DNA from: an uncultured Rhizobiaceae group bacterium
GTDB taxonomy: Bacteria; Pseudomonadota; Alphaproteobacteria; Rhizobiales; Rhizobiaceae
Assembly (NCBI GenBank): GCA_905479965.1
Contig: CAJQOR010000288.1
Span: 1-8,625, forward strand
Direction of reading: 5' to 3'
DNA length: 8,625 nucleotides
Of the stretch, positions 1 through 6,256 are shown one piece after another. The position numbers and the translations under genes are program-made. Numbering within the stretch: the first letter of the stretch is position 1; every line of letters begins with the position of its first letter. The notes under the pieces were generated by a model. The model made no database searches, was not told where the DNA came from, and saw only the letters and a list, made by a program, of their open reading frames with translations.

Positions 1-256
1 AATTACCGGGGTAGACGTGGATACTATTCGCGCATCTCTTCCCCGTATTTTACTGATCGATACGGTGTTTGTTTTCACTGTGGTGTATTTCAAACCATTT
101 AGCCGTATGCGCAATTGGTGGAAAAACTATCGTGCCGCAAAACGCAAACAGAACGATGTTGATACGAACAATACCTCACCATACCATGTTCTTGAAGCCG
201 CTCAAGATGCTGTATTATCACCGGTAAGCGAGAACAATCTATCAAGCGCTCCTTGA
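1..256 (+). CDS. C-terminal part of a small membrane protein, DUF6105-like (5' end outside window)
   Basis: The reading frame is open from the left edge (codons in phase from base 2) to TGA at 254-256, so this is the 3' part of a gene that starts upstream. A GTG at 17 is in frame but is probably an internal valine. The visible protein has a hydrophobic stretch ([16 protein letters not shown]) flanked by positive charge, followed by [13 protein letters not shown] and a polar tail of about 35 residues. This fits a small inner-membrane protein with its last helix ending in a cytoplasmic basic tail. From memory, rhizobial DUF6105 proteins end in a similar pattern (GIDPxxIP, a FDTLLIF-type helix, then RRxxxxWW) and lie next to ruvX; that assignment is an inference. 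No function is known to me. The last 55 bases overlap the 3' end of ruvX on the other strand. Confidence 0.5.
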   Translation, partial: ITGVDVDTIRASLPRILLIDTVFVFTVVYFKPFSRMRNWWKNYRAAKRKQNDVDTNNTSPYHVLEAAQDAVLSPVSENNLSSAP

Positions 257-687
257 AGAATAAAAGCGGCTGCAGCTGAATCAATACGTTCTTTGCGCTT
301 GCTGCGCGAAACATCCATGCCAATAAGCGCTCGTTCTGCAGCGACTGTTGATAAACGTTCATCCCAAAACACAAATGGGATGTCAGTTAGCTTACTCATA
401 TTTGACACAAAAGCTTTGGTAGCCTGTACACGCGGCCCTTGTGAACCATCCATATTCGATGGCAGGCCAATGATGGCGGCGCCAACTTTTTCACTTTCCA
501 TTGCCGCAATGAGTTCTTCCGCGTCGAGTTTGAATTTTCGTCGCTTGATCACAGGGCGGGGGTTTGCAAAACTCATTCCAAGGTCCGAAATTGCAATTCC
601 TATGGTCTTTGTCCCCAAATCGAGGCCAATCAGCGTCTGTCCTTTTTCCAAATGATTGGAAACATCTTCAATTTCAATAATTGCCAT
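202..687 (-). CDS. ruvX: RuvX/YqgF family putative Holliday junction resolvase / pre-16S rRNA nuclease
   Basis: A 161-residue protein with the RNase H-like fold of the YqgF/RuvX family, whose members have been linked to Holliday junction resolution and, in E. coli, to maturation of the 16S rRNA 5' end. Visible motifs in order are [14 protein letters not shown] (residues 21-34, first acidic residue D23), [16 protein letters not shown] (72-87), FWDERLST (107-114, with D109/E110) and [11 protein letters not shown] (134-144, D136). These supply the expected acidic metal-binding residues. The length is normal for the family, with about 18 extra N-terminal residues, as is common in rhizobia. The ATG at 687 is the only usable start, because an in-frame stop lies eight codons upstream (709-711, minus strand) with no standard start between. 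A GGAGG on this strand (718-722) is about 30 nt away, too far to be its ribosome site. The gene is divergent from the hydrolase and converges with the upstream membrane-protein gene. Confidence 0.93.
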   Translation of the reverse strand: MAIIEIEDVSNHLEKGQTLIGLDLGTKTIGIAISDLGMSFANPRPVIKRRKFKLDAEELIAAMESEKVGAAIIGLPSNMDGSQGPRVQATKAFVSNMSKLTDIPFVFWDERLSTVAAERALIGMDVSRSKRKERIDSAAAAFILQGALDRLFSLTGDNTAS

Positions 688-722
688 GGTGATTCTGCCA
701 AATTTGCGTTATCTGCACCTCC

Positions 723-728
723 TATACT
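723..728 (+). promoter_or_regulatory. Possible -10 element for the hydrolase-gatCA block
   Basis: TATACT matches the sigma-70 -10 consensus at five of six positions and lies 37 bases before the GTG start at 765, giving a leader of about 30 nt. It sits in the 77-bp divergent gap between ruvX and the hydrolase, where promoters for both directions must lie unless transcripts begin inside the genes. No good -35 hexamer sits at 16-18 bp spacing; TTGCGT at 704-709 is only 13 bp away. This is a weak call based on one hexamer. Confidence 0.3.
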
Positions 729-751
729 GATTTTCTTGATTATGCGATATT

Positions 752-755
752 GGAG
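752..755 (+). promoter_or_regulatory. Ribosome binding site that decides the hydrolase start
   Basis: GGAG ends 9 nt before GTG 765. The alternative TTG at 750-752 would overlap this site and has no purine-rich sequence at a proper distance upstream, so the shorter protein is the better reading. Confidence 0.55.
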
Positions 756-764
756 ACGGAAAAA

Positions 765-1469
765 GTGAAACTCACTTGGCTTGGACATTCAGCGTTTAAA
801 TTTGAACTTAATGATACTGCGATTTTAATCGATCCTTTTATTAAGGGAATTCCGAATACTACAATTGATTTTGATCAAGTAACTACCGGCATAACGCATA
901 TTGCGCTCACCCACGGTCATGGTGATCATCTGGGTGATACGGTTGAGATTGCGAAAAAAATAGATGCAACGGTAATTGCAAATGCTGATTTGTGTAATTG
1001 GCTTAATGATGTGCAAGGGATTAAGAAGACCGAAGGCGGTAATACTGGCGGTACAATTGGCTTTGATGATTTCTCCGTCACATTTGTTGATGCAAAGCAT
1101 TCATCTGCAAAGATAACCAGCGATGGGGTCTCACATGCGCTTGGTAATGCTAATGGTTTGATGTTTCATTTCCGTGATGCACCATCCGTTTTGCATATGG
1201 GGGATACCGATATATTTTCCGATATGGCATTAATTAATGAGTTGCATGAGCCTGATATCGGCATTGTGCCAATTGGTGATCGCTACACAATGGGGAGTGC
1301 CGTTGCTGCGCTCGCATGCCAGCGTTTTTTCAAATTTAGCTCAATCATCCCATGTCATTTTGCAAGTTTTCCTTCACTTATTCCCAATGCAAACCAGTTT
1401 ATTGAAGCTTTGGGTGAAGATGGCGACAAGGTGTTAAAACTTGTTCCGGGAACTGCGATTGAGCTTTAA
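765..1469 (+). CDS. UPF0173 family metal-dependent hydrolase (metallo-beta-lactamase fold)
   Basis: A 234-residue cytoplasmic protein of the UPF0173 family, with the metallo-beta-lactamase fold. Its substrate is not established. Using the GTG start at 765 it begins [15 protein letters not shown], the typical family N-terminus. Metal ligands are visible as THGHGDH (residues 49-55: H50, H52, D54, H55), H112 in DAKHSS, D147 in MGDTDIF and H198 in IPCHF. A TTG 15 bases further upstream (750) is also in frame, but GGAG at 752-755 lies 9 nt before 765 and the family start matches, so GTG 765 is preferred. The length is normal (about 230-240 residues). Downstream, an 86-bp gap with a small hairpin precedes gatC, so co-transcription with the gat genes is possible but not certain. 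Confidence 0.9.
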   Translation: MKLTWLGHSAFKFELNDTAILIDPFIKGIPNTTIDFDQVTTGITHIALTHGHGDHLGDTVEIAKKIDATVIANADLCNWLNDVQGIKKTEGGNTGGTIGFDDFSVTFVDAKHSSAKITSDGVSHALGNANGLMFHFRDAPSVLHMGDTDIFSDMALINELHEPDIGIVPIGDRYTMGSAVAALACQRFFKFSSIIPCHFASFPSLIPNANQFIEALGEDGDKVLKLVPGTAIEL

Positions 1470-1496
1470 ACCCGATAATCCGCAAAACGTTCTTGC

Positions 1497-1514
1497 CCTT
1501 GCCACTCAGCAAGG
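1497..1514 (+). other. Small perfect hairpin in the hydrolase-gatC gap
   Basis: CCTTGC (1497-1502) and GCAAGG (1509-1514) are perfect inverted repeats around a 6-nt loop, in the 86-bp gap between the hydrolase stop and gatC. No T-run follows, so it is not a standard Rho-independent terminator. It could mark an RNA-processing or partial attenuation point before gatC, or be chance. Confidence 0.3.
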
Positions 1515-1544
1515 TTATAGCGAAAAGAATATAAAATATTCATC

Positions 1545-1548
1545 GGAG
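1545..1548 (+). promoter_or_regulatory. gatC ribosome binding site
   Basis: GGAG lies 7 nt before ATG 1556 and is the strongest Shine-Dalgarno match in the gat cluster. An AT-rich TATAAA at 1530-1535 lies just before it, but too close to the start codon to be a convincing -10 for a leadered transcript. Confidence 0.6.
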
Positions 1549-1555
1549 TAGACGT

Positions 1556-1843
1556 ATGTCAGTAGATCAGGCAACGGTTAAGCGTGTTGCAAAACTCTCC
1601 CGCATTGCCATTAGCGAAGAAAACCTTGGCAAAATGGAAGGCGAACTCAATGCTATTTTGGGGTTTGTCGAGCAACTTTCAGAAGTTGATGTTGAAGGTG
1701 TTGAACCTATGACGTCTGTTACGCCAATGGAGATGAAAAAGCGCAAAGATGGCGTGACCGATGGTGCAAAAGCAAATGACATTATTGCCAATGCACCTGA
1801 AAGCGATGACAACTTCTTTGTTGTTCCCAAGGTTGTTGAATAG
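1556..1843 (+). CDS. gatC: Asp-tRNA(Asn)/Glu-tRNA(Gln) amidotransferase subunit GatC
   Basis: A 95-residue protein, the normal size for GatC. In the cytoplasmic GatCAB complex, GatC wraps across the GatA-GatB interface and is needed for GatA folding and stability; it has no catalytic site. Family features are visible throughout: [15 protein letters not shown] near the N-terminus (residues 8-22), a helical [19 protein letters not shown] segment (34-52), then KDGVTDG (64-70), NAPES (79-83) and the C-terminal FFVVPKVVE that packs on the partners. The start is supported by GGAG at 1545-1548. gatA follows after 15 nt, so the two are almost certainly co-transcribed and probably translated together. 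Confidence 0.96.
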   Translation: MSVDQATVKRVAKLSRIAISEENLGKMEGELNAILGFVEQLSEVDVEGVEPMTSVTPMEMKKRKDGVTDGAKANDIIANAPESDDNFFVVPKVVE

Positions 1844-1858
1844 GATTTAAAAGATTGC

Positions 1859-3343
1859 ATGATGACTGAACTAACACAATTGACCATCGCCGAGGCTCGG
1901 CAGAAACTTCAATCAAAAGAGATCACATCTGTTGAACTTACAGATGCATATCTTTCAGCCATTGATAGCGCCAATGAACAGCTCAATGCTTATATCAAGG
2001 TTACCCATGATAAAGCGCGTGAGATGGCTGCAGCTTCGGATGCAAAGCTTGCTAAAGGTGAAAGTGGTAATCTTGAAGGCATTCCGTTGGGTATTAAAGA
2101 TTTGTTCGCCACAGAAGGTGTTCATACACAAGCGTGTAGTCATATCCTTGATACGTTTGAGCCAAAGTACGAGTCTACTGTAACCAAAAACCTTTGGGAT
2201 GATGGTGCGGTGATGCTTGGTAAGCTCAACATGGATGAATTTGCGATGGGTTCATCTAACGAAACCAGTTATTATGGTGCTGTAACCAACCCTTGGCGCG
2301 CAAAGAACTCAAATGAATTGCTTGTGCCGGGTGGTTCATCTGGTGGTTCAGCTTCTGCGGTGTCTGCAAATCTTTGCGCAGGTGCGACAGCAACAGACAC
2401 CGGTGGTTCTATTCGTCAGCCAGCCGCCTTTACGGGAACTGTTGGTATTAAGCCCACATATGGCCGTTGCTCACGTTGGGGTACAGTCGCATTTGCCTCT
2501 TCACTCGATCAAGCGGGCCCAATTGCACGTGATGTGCGTGATGCAGCGATTATGCTGCGCTCGATGGCGTCAACGGATAGCAAAGACACAACATGCGTTG
2601 ATATGCCTGTGCCAGATTATGAAGCTGCATTGGGTGGATCAGTTAAAGGTATGAAAATTGGTATTCCAAAAGAATACCGCATGGACGGTATGCCTGATGA
2701 TGTTGAAAATCTCTGGCAGCAAGGCATTGCATGGCTAAAAGATGCTGGCGCTGAAATTGTTGATATTTCACTGCCGCACACTAAATATGCGCTACCGGCT
2801 TATTATATCGTAGCGCCTGCGGAAGCGTCATCAAACTTGGCGCGTTACGATGGTGTGCGTTACGGTCTGCGCGTTGATGGCAAGAATATTGAAGATATGT
2901 ATGAGCAAACACGTGCGGAAGGATTTGGTCCTGAGGTTCGTCGCCGGATTATGATCGGTACTTATGTGCTGTCAGCGGGTTATTATGATGCTTATTATAT
3001 CAAAGCTCAAAAAGTTCGTACATTGATCAAGCAGGATTTCGAAAATGCATTTGCGCAAGGCATTGATACGATTTTGACACCTGCTACGCCATCATCTGCA
3101 TTTGCGATTGGCGATAAAGAAATGGCTGCGGATCCTGTGAAAATGTATCTCAATGATATCTTCACAGTGACGGTGAATATGGCTGGTCTTCCAGGAATTG
3201 CCGTTCCTGCTGGGTTGGATGAGAAGGGGCTGCCGCTTGGGCTGCAGCTTATCGGTAAGCCTTTTGATGAAGAGGGTTTGTTCAAAACTGCTCATGTGAT
3301 AGAACAAGCAGCAGGACGATTTACTCCAAATAAATGGTGGTAA
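1859..3343 (+). CDS. gatA: Asp-tRNA(Asn)/Glu-tRNA(Gln) amidotransferase subunit GatA (amidase)
   Basis: A 494-residue amidase-signature enzyme. GatA hydrolyses glutamine and passes ammonia through the complex to GatB, which amidates the activated Glu or Asp on the tRNA. The Ser-cisSer-Lys triad is visible: K80 in [11 protein letters not shown]160 in [11 protein letters not shown] and S184 in [12 protein letters not shown]. The 24-residue spacing between the two serines matches that of the S. aureus enzyme. Other family blocks are [15 protein letters not shown] (121-135), [13 protein letters not shown] (196-208) and a C-terminal [12 protein letters not shown] segment. The start is ATG 1859 or the adjacent ATG 1862; AGGA at 1842-1845 overlaps the gatC stop and is somewhat distant, so both remain possible. 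The gene ends 6 nt before the start of a GNAT gene. Confidence 0.97.
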   Translation: MMTELTQLTIAEARQKLQSKEITSVELTDAYLSAIDSANEQLNAYIKVTHDKAREMAAASDAKLAKGESGNLEGIPLGIKDLFATEGVHTQACSHILDTFEPKYESTVTKNLWDDGAVMLGKLNMDEFAMGSSNETSYYGAVTNPWRAKNSNELLVPGGSSGGSASAVSANLCAGATATDTGGSIRQPAAFTGTVGIKPTYGRCSRWGTVAFASSLDQAGPIARDVRDAAIMLRSMASTDSKDTTCVDMPVPDYEAALGGSVKGMKIGIPKEYRMDGMPDDVENLWQQGIAWLKDAGAEIVDISLPHTKYALPAYYIVAPAEASSNLARYDGVRYGLRVDGKNIEDMYEQTRAEGFGPEVRRRIMIGTYVLSAGYYDAYYIKAQKVRTLIKQDFENAFAQGIDTILTPATPSSAFAIGDKEMAADPVKMYLNDIFTVTVNMAGLPGIAVPAGLDEKGLPLGLQLIGKPFDEEGLFKTAHVIEQAAGRFTPNKWW

Positions 3344-3349
3344 TGCCAA

Positions 3350-3832
3350 TTGATAGTACGCCAAGCAAGATCAACCGATATACGCACATTAGCTGCGTTG
3401 GGTGTGATTGCTTGGGAGCAGGCATTTGCTTTAGCTGGTGAGGTTACACATCATCTGCGAACAAACGCCGAAGCAACCTATTTCGGATTTTGTGAACAAT
3501 CTTGGCCCATAATCATTGTCGCAGATCTTGATGGTGAAGTTGTTGGATGGGCGGCACTAGAGGCGGGCCAGAACAAAATTACCGATTTGTGGGTTTTGCC
3601 AAATTTTCAACGGCATGGTGTGGGCTCAGCTTTACTCTTAGAGCTTGAGCAGCAAGCTACAACACGTGAGTTTGATGAAATCCATTTGGAAACACATGCG
3701 AAAAACGCACCTGCATTGGCATTTTTTAAAAAGCACGAATTTACAATTAGTGGATTAAAATCTGTATATTCTCCCACAATGGACAAATCTGTCGATACGT
3801 TGGAGATGAGGAAGATGATTAAGGCGAACTAA
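3350..3832 (+). CDS. GNAT family N-acetyltransferase (downstream of gatA)
   Basis: A 160-residue single-domain GNAT protein, expected to transfer an acetyl group from acetyl-CoA to an amine; the substrate cannot be read from the sequence. The acetyl-CoA pyrophosphate loop is clear in DLWVLPNFQRHGVGSALL (residues 79-96; Q87-R-H-G-V-G92). The later NAPALAFFKKHEF block (119-131) corresponds to the usual N-x-x-A-x-x-F-Y motif, but has Phe126 where Tyr is usual. The start is TTG 3350: the same frame has a stop at 3341-3343, and GGTGG at 3336-3340 gives 9-nt spacing. It follows the gatA stop by 6 nt, so it is in the gatCA operon and probably coupled to gatA translation. It resembles the GNAT after gatB, with 13 of 21 residues identical across the CoA loop. 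Confidence 0.88.
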   Translation: MIVRQARSTDIRTLAALGVIAWEQAFALAGEVTHHLRTNAEATYFGFCEQSWPIIIVADLDGEVVGWAALEAGQNKITDLWVLPNFQRHGVGSALLLELEQQATTREFDEIHLETHAKNAPALAFFKKHEFTISGLKSVYSPTMDKSVDTLEMRKMIKAN

Positions 3833-3989
3833 AGTATATTTGGTTTTTCCAGTTTGTGTCGCATTTATTGTCTCATCTTTGTTGTAAATTGCTAATTTTA
3901 TTTCATAAATTGAATTTGAACTGTTGTTATTACGTCAGTTTTGACCATCAATAATTTACAATTATTTAATCGTTTTAGCGCGATATTAT

Positions 3990-4055
3990 ACTTATAAGTA
4001 CTATAGTATACTTCTAAGTTCTAATGCGTTTATAAGTTCTATTGTACTTTTAACT
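3990..4055. repeat. Array of four dyad motifs, ACTT-NT-AAGT-like, 18-20 bp apart
   Basis: Four related 10-mers occur in a row: ACTTATAAGT (3990-3999, a perfect palindrome), ACTTCTAAGT (4010-4019), GTTTATAAGT (4028-4037) and ACTTTTAACT (4046-4055). Start-to-start distances are 20, 18 and 18 bp. The similarity extends downstream of the dyads: copies 1 and 3 share 15 of 17 bases from TTATAAGT onwards. A further perfect 10-bp palindrome, TACTATAGTA, lies at 3999-4008. The array could be operator sites for a regulator of the chemoreceptor gene, about 130-195 bp before its start codon, or a degenerate tandem repeat made by slippage. No binding protein can be named. Confidence 0.55.
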
Positions 4056-4138
4056 TTTATTCTAATTACAATAAAATGTTCTGTCTTACGTGGCGCAAAG
4101 CTAGACCATTTGCATAATTTTATCGAGCAAAAATATTT

Positions 4139-4144
4139 TATATT
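4139..4144 (+). promoter_or_regulatory. Possible -10 element for the chemoreceptor gene
   Basis: TATATT matches the sigma-70 -10 consensus at five of six positions and would give a leader of roughly 35 nt. The nearest -35-like hexamer, TTGCAT at 4110-4115, is 23 bp away, too far for a standard promoter. TATTTT at 4134-4139 would space better (18 bp) but matches less well. In such AT-rich DNA, matches of this quality are expected by chance. Confidence 0.2.
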
Positions 4145-4175
4145 AATACCGATATTAAGGTTTTTTGTTTGTCAC

Positions 4176-4179
4176 GGAG
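4176..4179 (+). promoter_or_regulatory. Ribosome binding site that decides the chemoreceptor start
   Basis: GGAG lies 5 nt before ATG 4185. The reading frame is open upstream to a TTG at 4110, but that start has no ribosome site and would add 25 residues unlike the family, so ATG 4185 is chosen. Confidence 0.65.
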
Positions 4180-4184
4180 TATAT

Positions 4185-5870
4185 ATGTTTAAAATATCCA
4201 ATGAATCTTTTGGTAATCCAAAAGGTATTCTTAATGCACTTAACAAGTCATTTGCCATAATAGAATTTGATGTTAATGGGAACGTTTTATCTGCAAATAA
4301 GCTCTTTTGCCAGGTTATGGGTTATGGCGAAAAAGAGATTGTCGGGCAGCACCACAAAATTTTTGTAGACAGCACTGAAACTGCGTCACCGGATTATAAG
4401 AAATTTTGGGCAGACCTTGGACAGGGAATACACAGCTCAGGTTCGTTTAAGCGCTTTAATAAAGCAGGTGAAGAGGTCTGGATCCAGGCAACCTATAATC
4501 CTGTCACCTCAAGTTCTGGTAAAGTTCTAAAGGTTGTAAAACTTGCTTCTGATATCACAGCATTAAAACAGCGCGAAATCGAAGAGTTTCATAAACTAGA
4601 ATCTATAAATCGTACACAGGCGATCATTGAGTTTGAACCGAATGGCACTGTTTTGAAAGCCAATCAAAACTTTTGTGACGCATTGGGCTATACGCTTGAT
4701 GAAATAGTTGGTGAACATCACCGAATGTTCGTGGAAGATCACTATGCCCGTGGTCCAGAATATGTTCAATTCTGGGAGGGTTTAAGAACCGGTGAATTTG
4801 TCGAAGGTGAATTTAAACGTCAGCGCAAAAACGGTGACGACCTTTGGATTGAAGCCTCCTACAACCCGATCTTTGATCTTGATGGTAACGTTGTGAAGGT
4901 GGTAAAATTTGCGCGTGACATTACCGGGCGTATGGATGCTGTTCAACAAGTTGGCGATCGCTTGAAAGATTTAGCTGAATGTGACTTAAGCAATATGATT
5001 GATGCGGAGTTCATCCCATCTTTCGATTCCATGCGTCTCGATCTAAATAAGTCTTTTTCAAATCTTAGATCTACATTTTCGGGTATTCGCCATCAAAGTC
5101 AAGATGTTAGCAATGATGTTTTAGAGATTCGCGATGCAATTGATCAACTTTCAAAGAGAACTGAAAATCAAGCTGCTTCTATTGAGGAAACGTCTGCTGC
5201 TGCTGAGGAAGTTACCCAGAATGTAAAATCAACTGTAAAGCTTGCAAACGAAGTTGGCGGTTTGGTTTTTGAGACAAAGAAAGAAGCGGTGGCATCGGGA
5301 GAAATTGTCAGTGATGCTGTTGAAGCCATGTCTATGATACAAAACTCATCGGACCAGATTAAAAACATCATTAGCGTTATTGATGATATTGCGTTTCAAA
5401 CCAATCTTCTTGCCCTCAATGCTGGTGTTGAAGCTGCACGTGCCGGTGAAGCTGGCAAGGGTTTTGCGGTTGTTGCCCAAGAGGTGCGTGAGTTAGCACA
5501 AAAATCTGCAACGGCGGCTCAAGAAATCAAAGCCTTGATCACGCGTTCAGGTGGTCAGGTTCAATCTGGTGTTAATTTGGTAGCACAAACAGGTGATGCT
5601 TTAAAAACAATCGTTTCGTCTGTGGAAGTTGTCAGTGAAAAAATAGAAGAAATAAATGAGGCATCTAAAGAGCAGTCAATTGGATTGCAGGAGATAAACC
5701 AGTCCATCCATACCCTTGATCGGGATATCCAGCAAAACGCAAGTATGGCTGAGGAAGTGACTGCTTCGACCTTTGCGCTTACTGGTAAAGCGGAGGAATT
5801 GTCTGCTATGATTGAAAAATTCAACCTGACTTCCAATTCAGTTGTGCCTGAACTGAAAAAGGTTGCCTAG
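4185..5870 (+). CDS. Cytoplasmic methyl-accepting chemotaxis protein with two PAS domains (BdlA-like layout)
   Basis: A 561-residue chemoreceptor without a signal peptide or membrane segment, so probably cytoplasmic or array-bound. Two PAS/PAC units repeat with a period of about 122 residues: residues ~20-125 ([43 protein letters not shown]) and ~143-247 ([43 protein letters not shown]). Next is a HAMP-like linker ([11 protein letters not shown], ~255-300) and a long coiled-coil signalling domain (~300-548). Its hairpin tip, [24 protein letters not shown] (399-422), is the CheA/CheW-binding region; [12 protein letters not shown] (332-343) is a likely methylation segment. There is no CheR-tethering pentapeptide at the C-terminus. 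The domain order resembles P. aeruginosa BdlA, a biofilm-dispersal transducer, but this protein is longer and the ligand is unknown. It has its own upstream region and terminator and no chemotaxis neighbours, so it looks like an orphan receptor lying between gatA and gatB. Confidence 0.95.
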   Translation: MFKISNESFGNPKGILNALNKSFAIIEFDVNGNVLSANKLFCQVMGYGEKEIVGQHHKIFVDSTETASPDYKKFWADLGQGIHSSGSFKRFNKAGEEVWIQATYNPVTSSSGKVLKVVKLASDITALKQREIEEFHKLESINRTQAIIEFEPNGTVLKANQNFCDALGYTLDEIVGEHHRMFVEDHYARGPEYVQFWEGLRTGEFVEGEFKRQRKNGDDLWIEASYNPIFDLDGNVVKVVKFARDITGRMDAVQQVGDRLKDLAECDLSNMIDAEFIPSFDSMRLDLNKSFSNLRSTFSGIRHQSQDVSNDVLEIRDAIDQLSKRTENQAASIEETSAAAEEVTQNVKSTVKLANEVGGLVFETKKEAVASGEIVSDAVEAMSMIQNSSDQIKNIISVIDDIAFQTNLLALNAGVEAARAGEAGKGFAVVAQEVRELAQKSATAAQEIKALITRSGGQVQSGVNLVAQTGDALKTIVSSVEVVSEKIEEINEASKEQSIGLQEINQSIHTLDRDIQQNASMAEEVTASTFALTGKAEELSAMIEKFNLTSNSVVPELKKVA

Positions 5871-5881
5871 AAAATCTAGGC
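5865..5881 (+). other. Hairpin spanning the chemoreceptor stop codon
   Basis: GCCTAGA (5865-5871) and TCTAGGC (5875-5881) form a perfect 7-bp stem with an AAA loop, and the TAG stop codon is inside the left arm. No T-run follows, so it is not a typical intrinsic terminator. It may protect the mRNA 3' end or be incidental. Confidence 0.35.
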
Positions 5882-5989
5882 TCATGGGCTTGTGTTAAGT
5901 AAATGGCAAATTTGATTTAAGTTAATCAACGCTGGTTATTTGTCGTTGATCGGCAAAAATACTGGACCTGCAAAAATACCACCTAAAAT

Positions 5990-6023
5990 AAAGGCCTATC
6001 GATCGATAGGCCTTTTCATTTTT
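5990..6023 (+). terminator. Strong Rho-independent terminator on a perfect 26-bp palindrome, possibly bidirectional
   Basis: Bases 5990-6002 and 6003-6015 are perfect reverse complements. The GGCCTATC arm (5993-6000) pairs with GATAGGCC (6005-6012), flanked by AAA and TTT. On the + strand a TTTTCATTTTT tract (6013-6023) follows; on the - strand the stem is followed by TTTATTTTAGG, so it could act in both directions. It lies about 120 bp after the chemoreceptor stop codon, so the mRNA would have a long 3' tail, or the terminator may belong to a separate small RNA. Confidence 0.85.
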
Positions 6024-6040
6024 CTCAACGTATTATCTTC

Positions 6041-6102
6041 TATGCAGTCCCGGCGGTGTAAACTCAGTATTCTGAGGCGTTCAGCCCCTCGTTCTGCTGC
6101 AT
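6041..6102. ncRNA. Self-complementary, GC-richer patch; possible small structured RNA
   Basis: ATGCAG (6042-6047) can pair with CTGCAT (6097-6102) to close a domain that contains CTCAG-TATT-CTGAG (6063-6076) and an alternative GAGG/CCTC pairing (6074-6077 with 6087-6090). The patch is clearly richer in GC than its flanks and has no supported reading frame. Read on the - strand, it would be followed by the bidirectional terminator, giving a candidate RNA of roughly 120-150 nt. I do not recognise it as 6S, SRP or tmRNA. This is a weak structural inference without comparative support. Confidence 0.2.
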
Positions 6103-6256
6103 GCAAAAATCACTTCAAATCAATTGAATTTCTAATCATGTGATGTAGTGTTAGATATTGATGAATAATTCAGCGTTGATGCGTGCGTGAAAGACTTGCA
6201 GTTAGTGTCAGTTTGTTCTACGCAATCTTCGATATTTACTCCAGATCTAAGGTCCT

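Larger units (their letters stand above)
3833..4184 (+). other. AT-rich intergenic region before the chemoreceptor gene
   Basis: This 352-bp gap has no credible gene. It is strongly AT-rich. Its visible contents are AATAATT-tac-AATTATT (3950-3966, an AT-only dyad), the dyad array at 3990-4055 and the chemoreceptor ribosome site. I saw no convincing terminator after the preceding GNAT gene: the AAATT-gct-AATTT element at 3886-3898 is short, AT-only and lacks a T-tract. The base composition differs from the flanking coding DNA. Confidence 0.6.
5871..6256 (+). other. Intergenic region between the chemoreceptor gene and gatB
   Basis: This 386-bp gap has no credible protein gene: an open frame from 5940 to 6143 runs straight through the terminator palindrome and has no ribosome site. 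It contains the stop-codon hairpin, an inverted repeat ATCAACG/CGTTGAT (5925-5931 and 5944-5950, 12-nt loop), the strong terminator at 5990-6023, a GC-richer self-complementary patch at 6041-6102 and about 150 bp of AT-rich leader before gatB. The gatB promoter should lie after the terminator. TTGCAG at 6196-6201 is a possible -35, but no good -10 follows at proper spacing, so I do not call a promoter. Confidence 0.55.

Noticed and set aside
293..655. 120-codon open frame on the + strand inside ruvX
   Set aside because: It lies opposite a well-conserved ruvX frame and its product has no recognisable features.
3886..3898. Hairpin AAATT-gct-AATTT as a terminator for the gatCA-GNAT operon
   Set aside because: The stem is 5 bp of A-T pairs only and is not followed by a clean T-tract.
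4050..4066. CtrA-like site (TTAA-N7-TTAA) near the dyad array
   Set aside because: The second half-site reads TCTA or CTAA depending on spacing, so it does not match.
4091..4113. Sigma-54-like promoter (TGGCGC followed by TTGC) before the chemoreceptor gene
   Set aside because: The GG and GC elements are about 18 bp apart, whereas sigma-54 needs about 10 bp between them.
5940..6143. A 67-codon open frame after the chemoreceptor gene
   Set aside because: It runs through the perfect terminator palindrome, has no ribosome site, and its product resembles no family I know.
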